A stretch of 64,000 nt of DNA. Origin: Candidatus Zixiibacteriota bacterium. Its GTDB lineage: Bacteria; Zixibacteria; MSB-5A5; GN15; FEB-12. Positions 1-7,939 of the stretch are shown piece by piece. The position numbers and the translations under genes were made by a program. How positions within the stretch are numbered: the stretch's first letter is position 1; every line of letters starts with the position of its first letter. The stretch spans positions 190,319-254,318 of the forward strand of contig JACZWU010000004.1 in assembly GCA_022571985.1 (NCBI GenBank). Direction: 5' to 3'. The notes beneath the pieces were generated by a model. It had not been told where the DNA came from, made no database searches, and worked only from the letters and a program-made list of their open reading frames with translations.

Positions 1-461
1 TAAACCTGATCGCCTCAATGCAGCCTTCGCATTGTCCCTCAGACATAAAAATGATCAGAAAGTACTGGGGCAAGCGCGGCGCCAACGCTTTTATTTTTCG
101 CACACTTATCGACAAAGGCATTGATCTTGCTTTTGGCTCCGACGTCCCCATAGAACCGCTTGACCCCATTGCCGGAATAGCTGCCGCAGTTCGTCGCGCC
201 TTGCCCAAAAGCCGTGACGTTTTCTATCCCAACCAGCGCATCAGCGCTCTTGAAGCTCTTTACGGATTTACGCTCGGCCCTGCTATTGCGGTCGGGCAGC
301 AAGACTGTCGGGGGATGTTAGCAGCCGGTTATCCTGCCGATTTTGTTCTGCTCTCAGATGATATCGCCAGAGTGGCAGCCTCAAAAATCTACGATATCAA
401 AGTCCTGGCTACTATTTTGGATGGCGACATAAAATACTGTGATTCCAGCCTGAAACTGTAG
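1..461 (+). CDS. Amidohydrolase family protein (YtcJ-like), 3' end only
   Basis: The gene enters from the left edge; the frame is open from base 3 and reads NLIASMQPSHCPSD before continuing to a TAG at 459-461, so the internal ATG at 18 is not the true start. The visible ~153 residues match the C-terminal part of the amidohydrolase-3/YtcJ family: the IASMQPSH segment that follows the barrel core, the FGSDVPIEPLDP strand whose Asp is a metal/catalytic residue in this superfamily, and a closing GYPADFVLLSDD composite-sandwich strand. These are metal-dependent hydrolases, often of unknown substrate, frequently exported. The N-terminal metal-binding half is outside the window, so substrate and location cannot be given. 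Confidence 0.85.
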   Translation, partial: NLIASMQPSHCPSDIKMIRKYWGKRGANAFIFRTLIDKGIDLAFGSDVPIEPLDPIAGIAAAVRRALPKSRDVFYPNQRISALEALYGFTLGPAIAVGQQDCRGMLAAGYPADFVLLSDDIARVAASKIYDIKVLATILDGDIKYCDSSLKL

Positions 462-485
462 AGAATACGGCCAATCCCTTTTCAT

Positions 486-514
486 TTGACTTCAACTGCC
501 CAAAATCTCATATT
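486..514 (+). promoter_or_regulatory. Putative sigma70-type promoter of nfeD, leaderless geometry
   Basis: TTGACT (486-491), a 17-nt spacer and CATATT (509-514) sit directly before nfeD. Only six bases separate the -10 from the ATG at 521, so transcription would begin at or next to the start codon. No Shine-Dalgarno sequence is present. Confidence 0.5.
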
Positions 515-520
515 GTCAGT

Positions 521-1882
521 ATGAATAAGTTTCGTAGGGTATTGTTACTGTTTTTTGCATTTCTTTTGGTTATTCCGTTCTTGTCGATTACCATTCAGTT
601 CGCGCTGGCGCAGGATACGACCAAACCAATAGATACACTTCTGTCTGATACGCTCGAAGAAGCCGAAAAACTTCTAGCTGCCAAAGTCTTCGTTCTGAAA
701 ATAGATGGTGCTATTGGTGCTGTTACCGATGAACGCATCGAACAGGCAATAGAGCTGGCCGAAAACGAAAACGCCGAGCTTTTGGTAGTAATGTTAAACA
801 CCCCGGGCGGATTTGCGCCTGCCACGCGGTCAATCTGCTCAAACTTTCTTAATTCAAAAGTGCCTGTTTGTGTTTATGTCTCTCCGTCGGGGGCGCATGC
901 CGGTTCGGCCGGTGTTTACATGACCTACGCCGCTCATATTGCCGCCATGGCACCGAGTACAAATATCGGCTCGGCCCATCCGGTCTCCGGAAGCGGCGAG
1001 GAGATAGACTCGATTATGAATGAAAAAGTTACCAACGATGCTGTTGCCCAGATTCGTGCCTACGCACAGAAAAAAGGCCGCAACGAAGAATGGGCGGAAA
1101 AAGCTGTTCGTGAATCTGTCTCTATAACTGATAAAGATGCCCTGGAAATCAATGTTATTGATGTTATTGCCAAAGATATAGACGACCTGCTCGAACAATT
1201 AAACGGCCGCGAAGTTGAACTTACTTACGGTAAAAAAACACTCGCTCTGGATAATCCGGAAATTGAAGAAATTGAAACTTCATTCGCGCATAAAATCCTC
1301 GAAATCATCACCAATCCGAATATTGCCTTTATGCTGATGTCAATTGGCGGTCTTGGCATTATGCTCGAACTATATAACCCCGGTTCGATATTCCCCGGAG
1401 TGGTCGGCGTTATCTCGCTTATTCTGGCGTTCTACGCCTTTCAGACTCTGCCCATAAATTATGCCGGACTGGCTTTGATTTTACTGGCGGCCGCACTGTT
1501 CATTGCAGAAATAAAAATAGTCAGCCATGGTCTGCTTACAGTCGGCGGTGTAATTTCACTTTTCTTTGGAGGGCTTATGCTTATAGACACAGTCGACCCG
1601 GCCTTGGGAATCTCGAGGTCATTTTTGATTGGTATGGTTGTTTTTGTTGGCGCTGTTGTTTTTCTTGTCACTTGGCTGGTAATCAAAGCGCAAAAGAATC
1701 GTCCAATAGTCGGCAACGAAGGATTAATCGGGCAGGCCGGTGAGATACGAACAGGAGGCTATGTTTATGTTGAAGGCGCCTTATGGAAGATAGATTCGAC
1801 AGAAGAATATGAAACAGGCAGCAAGGTAGAAATAACAGCTGTCGATGGACTTAAACTAAAGGTAAGAAAACTTAATAGTTAA
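521..1882 (+). CDS. nfeD: NfeD-type membrane-bound ClpP-class serine protease, long form
   Basis: A 453-residue long-form NfeD. Residues 1-30 form a signal/anchor segment. Residues ~53-235 are the ClpP-class protease domain, with NTPGG (93-97) and GAHAGSAG carrying the probable nucleophile Ser129; Lys169 in NEKV is the likely dyad partner, as in archaeal 1510-N proteases. About five membrane segments follow (~265-390), then a short C-terminal OB-fold domain (~395-453). The family cleaves the hydrophobic C-terminus of stomatin-like partners, and a slipin gene follows after 12 bases, so this is the usual nfeD-slipin operon. No Shine-Dalgarno precedes the ATG; see the leaderless promoter at 486. 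Identification is secure, the in vivo substrate inferred. Confidence 0.95.
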   Translation: MNKFRRVLLLFFAFLLVIPFLSITIQFALAQDTTKPIDTLLSDTLEEAEKLLAAKVFVLKIDGAIGAVTDERIEQAIELAENENAELLVVMLNTPGGFAPATRSICSNFLNSKVPVCVYVSPSGAHAGSAGVYMTYAAHIAAMAPSTNIGSAHPVSGSGEEIDSIMNEKVTNDAVAQIRAYAQKKGRNEEWAEKAVRESVSITDKDALEINVIDVIAKDIDDLLEQLNGREVELTYGKKTLALDNPEIEEIETSFAHKILEIITNPNIAFMLMSIGGLGIMLELYNPGSIFPGVVGVISLILAFYAFQTLPINYAGLALILLAAALFIAEIKIVSHGLLTVGGVISLFFGGLMLIDTVDPALGISRSFLIGMVVFVGAVVFLVTWLVIKAQKNRPIVGNEGLIGQAGEIRTGGYVYVEGALWKIDSTEEYETGSKVEITAVDGLKLKVRKLNS

Positions 1883-1894
1883 AGAGGTGAAAAA

Positions 1895-2665
1895 ATGGGT
1901 GGACCTATATTTATAATCATAATTGCTTTTATGGGATTTTTGACATTGCTGAATATGATAGTTCGCATACTCAAGGAATACGAGCGCGGCGTGGTATTCC
2001 GACTGGGTCGATTAATCGGCGCCAAAGGGCCCGGAATTATTTTCTTAATACCGTTCGTTGATAAACTGGTAAGAGTAGATTTGCGCGTAATTACCTACGA
2101 CATCCCCCCGCAGGATGTTATCACCAAAGATAACGTGTCAATAAAGGTCAACGCGGTGCTTTATTTTCAAGTGACAGATGCCAACCGCTCGATAGTTTCA
2201 GTTGCCAACTTTTTCGAAGCAACTTCACAAATTGCACAGACAACTCTGCGTTCGGTGCTGGGGCAGGTAGAACTTGATGAGCTTTTGGCGGATCGCGAAA
2301 AAATAAACGCCCAACTGCAAAAAATTATTGACGATCAGACAGAACCGTGGGGCGTTAAGGTCTCGGTAGTTGAAGTAAAAAATGTCGACCTGCCGCCGGA
2401 AATGGTGCGAGCCATAGCCAAACAAGCCGAAGCCGAGCGCGAACGTCGCGCAAAAATTATCCACGCCCAGGGTGAATTTGAGGCGGCCCAGAAATTAAGT
2501 GAAGCTGCCGCTGTTATTGCAACATCCCCCGGAACAATGCAGCTGAGATATCTCCAAACTCTTACGGAAGTTGCCTCAGAGAAAAACTCCACGCTGATAT
2601 TCCCGATCCCGATAGACATCCTGGAAGGCATTAACAGATTCATCCAGAAAAAGGTAGCGGAGTAG
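1895..2665 (+). CDS. Slipin / stomatin-like SPFH-domain membrane protein
   Basis: A 256-residue SPFH protein: one N-terminal membrane segment (~4-24), a [13 protein letters not shown] motif opening the SPFH domain, then a long charged helix (~170-200, [17 protein letters not shown]) that drives oligomerisation. Such proteins scaffold membrane microdomains and are clients of NfeD, encoded just upstream. AAAGAGGTG at 1881-1889 gives a good ribosome-binding site for the ATG at 1895. The C-terminal stretch [10 protein letters not shown] resembles the hydrophobic tail cleaved by NfeD in archaeal pairs. The TAG at 2663-2665 is odd in context: the same frame remains open behind it and continues into the TIR gene. 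Confidence 0.93.
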   Translation: MGGPIFIIIIAFMGFLTLLNMIVRILKEYERGVVFRLGRLIGAKGPGIIFLIPFVDKLVRVDLRVITYDIPPQDVITKDNVSIKVNAVLYFQVTDANRSIVSVANFFEATSQIAQTTLRSVLGQVELDELLADREKINAQLQKIIDDQTEPWGVKVSVVEVKNVDLPPEMVRAIAKQAEAERERRAKIIHAQGEFEAAQKLSEAAAVIATSPGTMQLRYLQTLTEVASEKNSTLIFPIPIDILEGINRFIQKKVAE

Positions 2666-2749
2666 GTTACGAGCTCAGACGATTTATTTAAGTCACTCTT
2701 CGGTCGAACGGGTCAAGGACAATCTCGACCAAATCTATTCCTAGAGGAT

Positions 2750-3346
2750 TTGCTCCGATCCTCGTTTACGAGACGAAAAGTATTCATATCTTATTTTAAG
2801 GGTGATAAACAATGGGTCGACAGACTAGTTTACGAATTTGGTCAGCCCAGTTATGGCGTGTTTATTCCACATGTGGTTGGGGTAATGGATGTTGATGATT
2901 TTGTCAACAGCAGCGATGTAGAATATATCATGCGGGCCATACGTCAAAGATATCTTCAAGATACTACTGTAACAATTGTCGTAATTGGACGATGCACACA
3001 CAGCCGCAAATTTGTAGATTGGGAAATAAAAAGTTCGCTAACTCAACCTGCTAATGGAAAGCCCAACGGTTTACTTGGATTAGCTGTTCCGCCACCGATG
3101 GACCTTCGAGGAAAACCGCTTTGGCATAATCTTCCTCTCAGATTTGAAAGGAATTATAGTTATTTGAAAGACAAGGAATCTTTTGCCATTTATCGAGAAT
3201 GGCCTACGACTGGTGAACAATTGCGGCAATGGATAGAAGAAGCATATCAGCGGGTGACAACACACACACACTTTATTGAAAACCCTCAAGAGATTGTCGG
3301 CCGAAATTTGTTGTGTAAAATTCATAATATAGCACATGTGACGTAA
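2750..3346 (+). CDS. TIR-domain protein of the ThsB-like (DUF1863) type
   Basis: About 198 residues. RKVFISYFKGD (9-19) is the first TIR strand and loop; a helix follows, then TVTIVVIG (73-80) and FVDWEIKSSL (88-97), the signature of the DUF1863/ThsB branch. Glu92 in DWEI is the likely catalytic residue of an NAD-cleaving TIR enzyme (family knowledge). Residues ~105-198 are a C-terminal extension I cannot assign. The TTG at 2750 is the only usable start near the domain, but AGAGGA at 2743-2748 lies too close, and the frame is open with no ATG back to the slipin TAG. The stop overlaps the next ATG (TAATG), so the two genes are co-translated. Local base composition is AT-richer than the flanks. 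Probable role: signalling or effector TIR in defence (inference). Confidence 0.85.
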   Translation: MLRSSFTRRKVFISYFKGDKQWVDRLVYEFGQPSYGVFIPHVVGVMDVDDFVNSSDVEYIMRAIRQRYLQDTTVTIVVIGRCTHSRKFVDWEIKSSLTQPANGKPNGLLGLAVPPPMDLRGKPLWHNLPLRFERNYSYLKDKESFAIYREWPTTGEQLRQWIEEAYQRVTTHTHFIENPQEIVGRNLLCKIHNIAHVT

Positions 3347-3756
3347 TGGATGCTGAAGAAAAACGCATAAGGCATTTAGAATTGATTCAGGGGATCATTA
3401 ATCGAATGGCGAAAAACTCTTTTTTACTTAAAGGTTGGAGTGTCGTGTTAGTATCGGCCTTGTTCGCTTTGGGGGCAAAGGATTCAACTAGCCATTATGT
3501 TTACTTGACCTATCTTCCTGCAATAGTTTTTTGGGGATTGGATGGATACTTTTTGCGGCAGGAAAAATTGTTTCGAAACCTTTATGATTCTGTGAGGTTA
3601 ATGGAACTATCACTTGTTGATTTTTCTATGAATACCAAGGAAATTGAGAAAACAGTTGATTCCTGGAGTAAGGTTGTGCTTTCTCGCACGTTAATAAGTT
3701 TTCATGGTATTGTCCTACTGGCGATCATAATTGTAATGATATTACAATTTATTTAG
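3346..3756 (+). CDS. Small three-helix membrane protein coupled to the TIR gene
   Basis: A 136-residue protein with no enzyme motif I recognise. A charged N-terminal helix (1-25, LELIQGIINRMAKNSF) leads into hydrophobic segments at ~27-44, ~51-69 and ~117-136, with a conserved-looking FWGLDGYFLRQEKLFRNLYD between the second and third. The protein ends within the last membrane helix. Its ATG shares an A with the TIR stop codon, which implies translational coupling. I have the impression that similar small proteins occur beside DUF1863 TIR genes elsewhere, but cannot check it here. A plausible role is a membrane effector or sensor for the TIR protein (inference); it lacks the SIR2, SLOG or macro domains of known Thoeris effectors. 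Confidence 0.8.
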   Translation: MDAEEKRIRHLELIQGIINRMAKNSFLLKGWSVVLVSALFALGAKDSTSHYVYLTYLPAIVFWGLDGYFLRQEKLFRNLYDSVRLMELSLVDFSMNTKEIEKTVDSWSKVVLSRTLISFHGIVLLAIIIVMILQFI

Positions 3757-3981
3757 ACTTTCATATTCCACAGGGTCACATTCCGAGAGAATAAATGGAA
3801 AGTAGCTGGAAACCCTCCGAAGCCTATGCCGACTGCGCCCCAAATTTAGTTGACTTACCTGCCTTTCAGCCGCTATTTCGACATTAACATTGTTTCTCTT
3901 TTGAGCCGATATAGGACTAATAGTCCATTCTCGTTATTATAAAGGCAGGTCTGATCGTAATCTGCCGGAGAGGAATCAAAT

Positions 3982-4569
3982 ATGTTCAACCAGGAAAACG
4001 AACCTCACAAACCTGATTCAAATTCTGCTGGCTCACCAGTCCAGCCGCACCCACAAATTTCCGAAAATGCCGCACCGCCGGCTATTGATGAAATGAAAAT
4101 GCAGATGCTGATGAACAGTCTCGAAGAAAACCAGAACCTAAGCATGGGCATTCTGGGCGGCTTTTTAGCCGCTTTGGCCGGAGCCTCAATTTGGGCAATA
4201 ATAACCGCCGTTACAGAATACCAGATTGGCTTCATGGCCATAGGTGTCGGTTTTCTGGTCGGCTATGCCGTTCGCTATCTGGGACAGGGTGTTGACCAGG
4301 TCTACGGCTATATCGGCGGCGGCCTGTCGCTCGTTGGTTGTCTACTTGGAAATGTTCTCACAGCCTGTATTTTTTACGCCGAGGCCGAAGCTGTCCCGTT
4401 TATGGATGTCGTCGGCTCGCTCGATTTCTCGATTGCTTTCGAAATACTGGTTGACACGTTTTCATTTATGGACATTCTCTTTTACGGGATTGCTGTCTAC
4501 TACGGTTACAAATGGTCATTTCGTCAATTGACTGAAGAAGAAATGAGAAGCGTCACCAAACCGGCCTAG
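3982..4569 (+). CDS. Integral membrane protein of unknown function
   Basis: A 195-residue protein: ~45 polar, Pro-rich residues (EPHKPDSNSAGSPVQPHPQ), then about four hydrophobic segments at ~54-75, ~80-98, ~108-132 and ~155-176, and a short charged C-terminus (RQLTEEEMRSV). The glycine-rich membrane pairs (GILGGFLAALAGA, GYIGGGLSLVG) suggest tightly packed helices. GGAGAGGAATCAA-like sequence just before the ATG gives a good ribosome-binding site (GAGAGGA). It is monocistronic, with a strong terminator directly behind it. I do not recognise the family. Confidence 0.85.
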   Translation: MFNQENEPHKPDSNSAGSPVQPHPQISENAAPPAIDEMKMQMLMNSLEENQNLSMGILGGFLAALAGASIWAIITAVTEYQIGFMAIGVGFLVGYAVRYLGQGVDQVYGYIGGGLSLVGCLLGNVLTACIFYAEAEAVPFMDVVGSLDFSIAFEILVDTFSFMDILFYGIAVYYGYKWSFRQLTEEEMRSVTKPA

Positions 4570-4588
4570 ATTTTTGACTTAGTATTTT

Positions 4589-4623
4589 GGGGCAGCTGAG
4601 GACATCAGCTGCCCCTTTTTTTC
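4589..4623 (+). terminator. Rho-independent terminator
   Basis: A perfect 11-bp stem GGGGCAGCTGA / TCAGCTGCCCC (4589-4599 and 4605-4615) with a five-base GGACA loop is followed by eight T. It ends the transcript of the membrane protein at 3982-4569. The loop and inner stem resemble an inverted repeat at 25678-25695. Confidence 0.95.
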
Positions 4624-4708
4624 ACTTAAAATCGTAAGTATCAAAAATTAGTCTTTCGCTAAATCAATTATCTTGGTCAGCACTCTGACATTTGCTACCA
4701 TAAGCGTC

Positions 4709-5284
4709 ATGATAAGAAAAGTAGCCATAATGATTTTCAGCGGCGTAGAAATTTTGGATTTCGCCGGTCCCTATGAAGTATTTGCATCCGATAGAGATCA
4801 TTTCGAAGTCTTCACCATTGCGCCAAACTCTGTGCAAGTTATTACCGGAACTGGCGCCATGAAAGTGACAGCTGATTATTTACTGGATCACTGTCCCAAA
4901 TTCGATATACTGGTTATCCCCGGAGGCGATGGTACCCGCTCACTCTTAAGAAACAAGTCTGTTATCAGCTTCATTATTGAAAGAGAGAAAGAAGCTGAAA
5001 TAATTTTATCCGTCTGCACCGGATCATACGTCTTAGCCCGTACAGGATTGCTGGACGGACTGGAAACAACAACTCATCATAGCGAACTGGACAACCTCGA
5101 AAAGTTTGCGCCGAAATCCAAAGTCAGACGGGATAAACGCTATGTAGATAACGGCAAAATTATTTGTGCGGCTGGAGTATCTTCGGGAATCGATGCCAGT
5201 TTGTATGTGATAGAGCGCTTGCACGGTAAAGAGCGCGCTGATCGTATCGCAGACTATATTGAGCACATCCGAAGAGAAAGCTGA
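4709..5284 (+). CDS. DJ-1/PfpI family protein
   Basis: A 191-residue single-domain class-I glutamine-amidotransferase-like protein. MIRKVAIMIFSGVEILDFAG opens the fold and PYEVF carries the conserved acidic residue; the nucleophile elbow SVCTGSYVLA places Cys103, and TTHHSE provides the downstream His region. This layout matches isonitrile-hydratase-like proteins and the N-terminal domain of GATase-AraC regulators; no AraC domain follows. The frame is open upstream to a TTG at 4673, but that TTG fits better as part of a -35 box: TACCAT (4696-4701) ends seven bases before the ATG at 4709. Exact reaction unknown (hydratase, deglycase-like or chaperone). Confidence 0.85.
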   Translation: MIRKVAIMIFSGVEILDFAGPYEVFASDRDHFEVFTIAPNSVQVITGTGAMKVTADYLLDHCPKFDILVIPGGDGTRSLLRNKSVISFIIEREKEAEIILSVCTGSYVLARTGLLDGLETTTHHSELDNLEKFAPKSKVRRDKRYVDNGKIICAAGVSSGIDASLYVIERLHGKERADRIADYIEHIRRES

Positions 5285-5292
5285 GCCGATTA

Positions 5293-5343
5293 GTCATACT
5301 GAGCATGCACTTGTCCTGAGCGTAGCCGAAGGGTCGAAGTGCT
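5293..5343 (+). repeat. Dispersed intergenic repeat with inverted ends
   Basis: The segment starts GTCATACTGAGC and contains CCTGAGCGTAGCCGAAGG. GCACTT (5307-5312) and AAGTGC (5337-5342) are inverted ends. The first 12 bases recur at 10067-10078 before gatA. It resembles common small dispersed repeats that are found in intergenic DNA of many uncultured bacteria. Confidence 0.6.
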
Positions 5344-5359
5344 ACTTTCTCAAAATCAC

Positions 5360-5388
5360 TTTCCATTACTCCCCAAATCCCTTATCCT
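5360..5388 (+). promoter_or_regulatory. Possible leaderless promoter of dCMP deaminase
   Basis: TTTCCA (5360-5365), 17 nt and TATCCT (5383-5388) each match four of six consensus bases. Seven bases separate the -10 from the ATG at 5396, and no Shine-Dalgarno is present. Weak on its own, but the geometry recurs in this window. Confidence 0.35.
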
Positions 5389-5395
5389 GCCACCT

Positions 5396-5893
5396 ATGCA
5401 GAAAAAACGCACCGACTACATCAGCTGGGATGACTATTTCATGGGGGTAGCCCAGCTCTCGGCCCATCGCTCCAAAGACCCCAGCACTCAGGTGGGGGCC
5501 TGTATAGTTAATTCCAAAAAGCGCATTATCGGTATCGGCTACAACGGCTTTCCGGTTGGCTGCTCCGATGACCTGCTCCCCTGGGACAGAAAAGGCGACT
5601 ATCTGGATACGAAATACCCTTATGTCTGCCACGCCGAAATGAATGCCATCACCAATTCCTCAAACAAGCCTGAACTGGACGGTGCCTCTATATATATTTC
5701 GCTCTTTCCCTGTAACGATTGCGCCAAACTTATTATTCAGGTAGGCATAAAGGAAATCGTATTCCTCTCAGATAAATACAACGGCGACGATATCTTTGTA
5801 GCTGCCCGCCGGATGTTTGAAATGGCCGGTGTCAGCTGCCGCCAGCTCAACCCCGCCCGTAAACATATAAGCCTTGACTTGGAAGTAGATTAA
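5396..5893 (+). CDS. Deoxycytidylate (dCMP) deaminase
   Basis: A 165-residue ComEB/dCMP-deaminase-type zinc enzyme that converts dCMP to dUMP, feeding thymidylate synthesis in the cytosol. The zinc and catalytic motif is CHAEMNAI (His79, Glu81) with PCNDC (Cys106, Cys109); [11 protein letters not shown] and GYNGFPVGC are the substrate-side motifs. The open frame continues 19 codons upstream to 5339, but those residues are proline/leucine-rich and unlike the family, so the ATG at 5396 ([16 protein letters not shown]) is taken. It is not obviously in an operon. Confident family assignment; dCMP rather than cytidine specificity rests on the overall motif order. Confidence 0.93.
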   Translation: MQKKRTDYISWDDYFMGVAQLSAHRSKDPSTQVGACIVNSKKRIIGIGYNGFPVGCSDDLLPWDRKGDYLDTKYPYVCHAEMNAITNSSNKPELDGASIYISLFPCNDCAKLIIQVGIKEIVFLSDKYNGDDIFVAARRMFEMAGVSCRQLNPARKHISLDLEVD

Positions 5894-5925
5894 CGAGGTC
5901 TTCTAAAGTCGCGCATTAAAATGTA

Positions 5926-5959
5926 GGTCAGGATCCCGCCTCCTTGGCGTGGTCCTGAC
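5926..5959 (+). repeat. Dispersed hairpin repeat, CCTCCTTGGCGTGGT type
   Basis: GTCAGGATC and GGTCCTGAC pair around an inner CGCC/GGCG stem. The core GCCTCCTTGGCGTGGT is repeated at about 7909-7926 after glnA, and the lead GTAGGTCAG recurs near 10012. It lies between dCMP deaminase and glnA. Confidence 0.6.
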
Positions 5960-6000
5960 ATAATTTCTTTCAAGAAATATCGATATTACTTGAATTTTTA

Positions 6001-6028
6001 TTGTCTTTCGCCGGCCAATTTATAGATT
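6001..6028 (+). promoter_or_regulatory. Possible glnA promoter
   Basis: TTGTCT (6001-6006), 16 nt and TAGATT (6023-6028), with GCCAATTT at 6014-6021 inside the spacer as in the promoters at 7940 and 59511. The predicted 5' leader is about 50 nt. Confidence 0.35.
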
Positions 6029-6084
6029 GCAATCTTTCATTATTCTACGGAAATAAGTTCTAATCTGTGTGGAGGAAAGAGTAA

Positions 6085-7410
6085 GTGACCAAGACCAAGG
6101 AGGCAGTACTTAAACAAATTGACGAAGCCGGCGTGGGCTATATCCGGCTTTGCTTCACCGACGTTCTCGGCAAAATCAAAGGGATGTCGATTACCCGTTC
6201 GGAAATCGAGCAGGTTCTCGAAGAAGGCCAGGGCTTCGACGGTTCCTCAGTCGAGGGCTTTGCCCGTATCGAAGAATCCGACCTGATGGCCATGCCTGAC
6301 CCGCTCACTTTCCGAGTAATTCCCTGGGAAATCGGCACCGAAAAAATCGCCATTATGTTTTGCGATATTGAAAATCCCGACGGCACTCCCTACGATGGCG
6401 ACCCGCGCTGGGTGATGAAGCGGAATTTGCAGAAATTAAATGAAAAGAACTGGACTTTTTACCTCGGTCCCGAAATGGAATATTTCTATTTCGAAAATGA
6501 CAGAGAGCCAACTACAATCGATCGCGCCGGATATTTTGACTACGAATCAACAGATTTAGGCACCAAAGTACGCAAGATGACCGTGGCCGCACTCGAGAAC
6601 CTCCACATTCCGGTCGAGTGCTCCCACCATGAAGTGGCACCAAGCCAGCACGAAATCGACCTGAAATATCAGGAAGCTCTGGTGATGGCCGACTTTTCCC
6701 AGATTTACCGGTTTGTCGTCAAAGAAATCGCCCTGCAAAATGGTCTTTATGCCAGTTTTATGCCCAAGCCGATTTTTGGCGAAAACGGAAATGGCATGCA
6801 TGTCCATATGTCGATGTTTGAGGGTGACAAAAATCTCTTTTTTGAAAAAGAAGATTTTTACCACCTCTCAAAAATGGCCAAAAATTTTATGGCCGGCGTC
6901 TTAAAGCACGTTAAAGAGTTCACGCTGGTGACCAACCAGTGGGTCAACTCCTACAAGCGGCTTGTACCGGGCTATGAAGCTCCGGTCTATGTCAGCTGGG
7001 GCAGACGCAACCGCTCCAGCATGGTGCGGGTGCCGATGTACCGCGTCGGCAAAGAAAAAGCGACCCGTATCGAACTGCGCTCGGCCGACCCGGCCGCCAA
7101 TCCCTATCTGGCCTTTACCTGTATGCTGGCCGCCGGCATGAAAGGCATCGAGCAAAACTACGACCTGCCCGAACCGATTGAAGAAAACATCTTTCACATG
7201 AGCGCCGAAAAGAAAGCCGGACTTAATGTCGATGTCCTGCCCGATTCGCTGGAAAACGCCATCATAGAATTCGAAAAATCAGAACTGATGAAAAAAGCGC
7301 TCGGCCAGCATGTTTTCGATAAACTGATAGAAAACAAACGCATCGAATGGGACGCTTACCGCACCAACGTCACCGACTTCGAACTCGACAAGTATCTGCC
7401 GATGCTGTAG
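6085..7410 (+). CDS. glnA: Glutamine synthetase, type I (GSI-alpha-like)
   Basis: A 441-residue enzyme making glutamine from glutamate, ammonia and ATP, acting as a cytosolic dodecamer. GQGFDGSSVEGF is the N-terminal beta-grasp signature, PEMEYF the metal-binding Glu, and GNGMHVHMS plus RNRSSMVRVP the active-site signatures. Length and the PEPIEENIFHMS segment resemble the GSI-alpha branch; the NLYDLP adenylylation tyrosine region of GSI-beta is altered (QNYDLPEP), so control by adenylylation is doubtful. The start is GTG, set by GGAGGA at 6071-6076. The last 17 codons are repeated at 7544-7597, with only synonymous changes and loss of the stop. Confidence 0.97.
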   Translation: MTKTKEAVLKQIDEAGVGYIRLCFTDVLGKIKGMSITRSEIEQVLEEGQGFDGSSVEGFARIEESDLMAMPDPLTFRVIPWEIGTEKIAIMFCDIENPDGTPYDGDPRWVMKRNLQKLNEKNWTFYLGPEMEYFYFENDREPTTIDRAGYFDYESTDLGTKVRKMTVAALENLHIPVECSHHEVAPSQHEIDLKYQEALVMADFSQIYRFVVKEIALQNGLYASFMPKPIFGENGNGMHVHMSMFEGDKNLFFEKEDFYHLSKMAKNFMAGVLKHVKEFTLVTNQWVNSYKRLVPGYEAPVYVSWGRRNRSSMVRVPMYRVGKEKATRIELRSADPAANPYLAFTCMLAAGMKGIEQNYDLPEPIEENIFHMSAEKKAGLNVDVLPDSLENAIIEFEKSELMKKALGQHVFDKLIENKRIEWDAYRTNVTDFELDKYLPML

Positions 7411-7442
7411 GAGGTAGAATATTTCAAAGCGGTGCTCTATTC

Positions 7443-7469
7443 GTCATTCCACGCTTGACGTGGAATCCA
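7443..7469 (+). repeat. GTCATTCC hairpin repeat
   Basis: ATTCCACG and CGTGGAAT (7446-7453, 7459-7466) form a perfect 8-bp stem inside a GTCATTCC...GGAATCCA frame. Related copies lie at 7612-7666 and 49003-49088. Confidence 0.65.
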
Positions 7470-7543
7470 GCCGGTATTACTAGCGCTAATGTTCGAGTAA
7501 TAGTCTTGTTTCGTTATGATCCCACCGCAAGCGGTGGGCGACC

Positions 7544-7597
7544 TACCGCACCAACGTCACTGACTTCGAACTCGACAAGTACCTGCCGATGTTGGAG
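7544..7597 (+). pseudogene. Duplicated 3' end of glnA
   Basis: Fifty of 54 bases match the last 54 bases of glnA (7357-7410). Three differences are synonymous third- or first-position changes (ACC/ACT, TAT/TAC, CTG/TTG) and the fourth turns the TAG stop into GAG. The stretch would encode YRTNVTDFELDKYLPML exactly. No other part of glnA is present beside it. Confidence 0.9.
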
Positions 7598-7611
7598 TCG
7601 GGAAGAGGGTT

Positions 7612-7666
7612 GTCATTCCTGCACCCATCTTGTCTTTCCCGCGCAGGCGGGAATCCATCTTTTCTT
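7612..7666 (+). repeat. GTCATTCC hairpin repeat
   Basis: Same family as 7443-7469. TTCCCGC and GCGGGAA (7636-7642, 7647-7653) form the stem, flanked by CTTGTC and AATCCATCTTTT, which also flank the copy at 49003-49088. Confidence 0.65.
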
Positions 7667-7939
7667 TGCATGTGATAATAGTTCAACGCATTACGGCAAA
7701 TCCGTCACGACCGATAAATGGGTTCGTTTTGTTATATTTTACTTTTCGCATAATAGGATTTGTAGTAATTTTGAGTTAGATAATCGGGGTCGAATTGTTC
7801 TCTGTTCACAGTAATTGAGTTGGACGGAGTATTGTGCAGTGATTTGCGAGTTAATTTGCAACGGGTCTGGCAAGAGAGAACACACCTAAAAGGCGGGCCA
7901 CCCGGCCAGCCTCCTTGGCGTGGTTCTGCCAATTATAGC

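Noticed and set aside
2335-2643. Minus-strand frames inside the slipin gene
   Set aside because: They are opposite a conserved SPFH protein and show no domain or start signal.
2750-3756. Complete known Thoeris system
   Set aside because: No ThsA-type SIR2-SLOG or macro-domain effector is present; only the TIR component resembles Thoeris.
4673-4708. TTG start giving a longer DJ-1 protein
   Set aside because: The extra 12 residues are not family-like, and the TTG fits better as part of a -35 box before the ATG at 4709.
7347-7814. A 155-codon plus-strand frame
   Set aside because: It runs through the glnA end in another frame, the hairpin repeats and the partial glnA copy; its composition is not protein-like and it has no ribosome-binding site.
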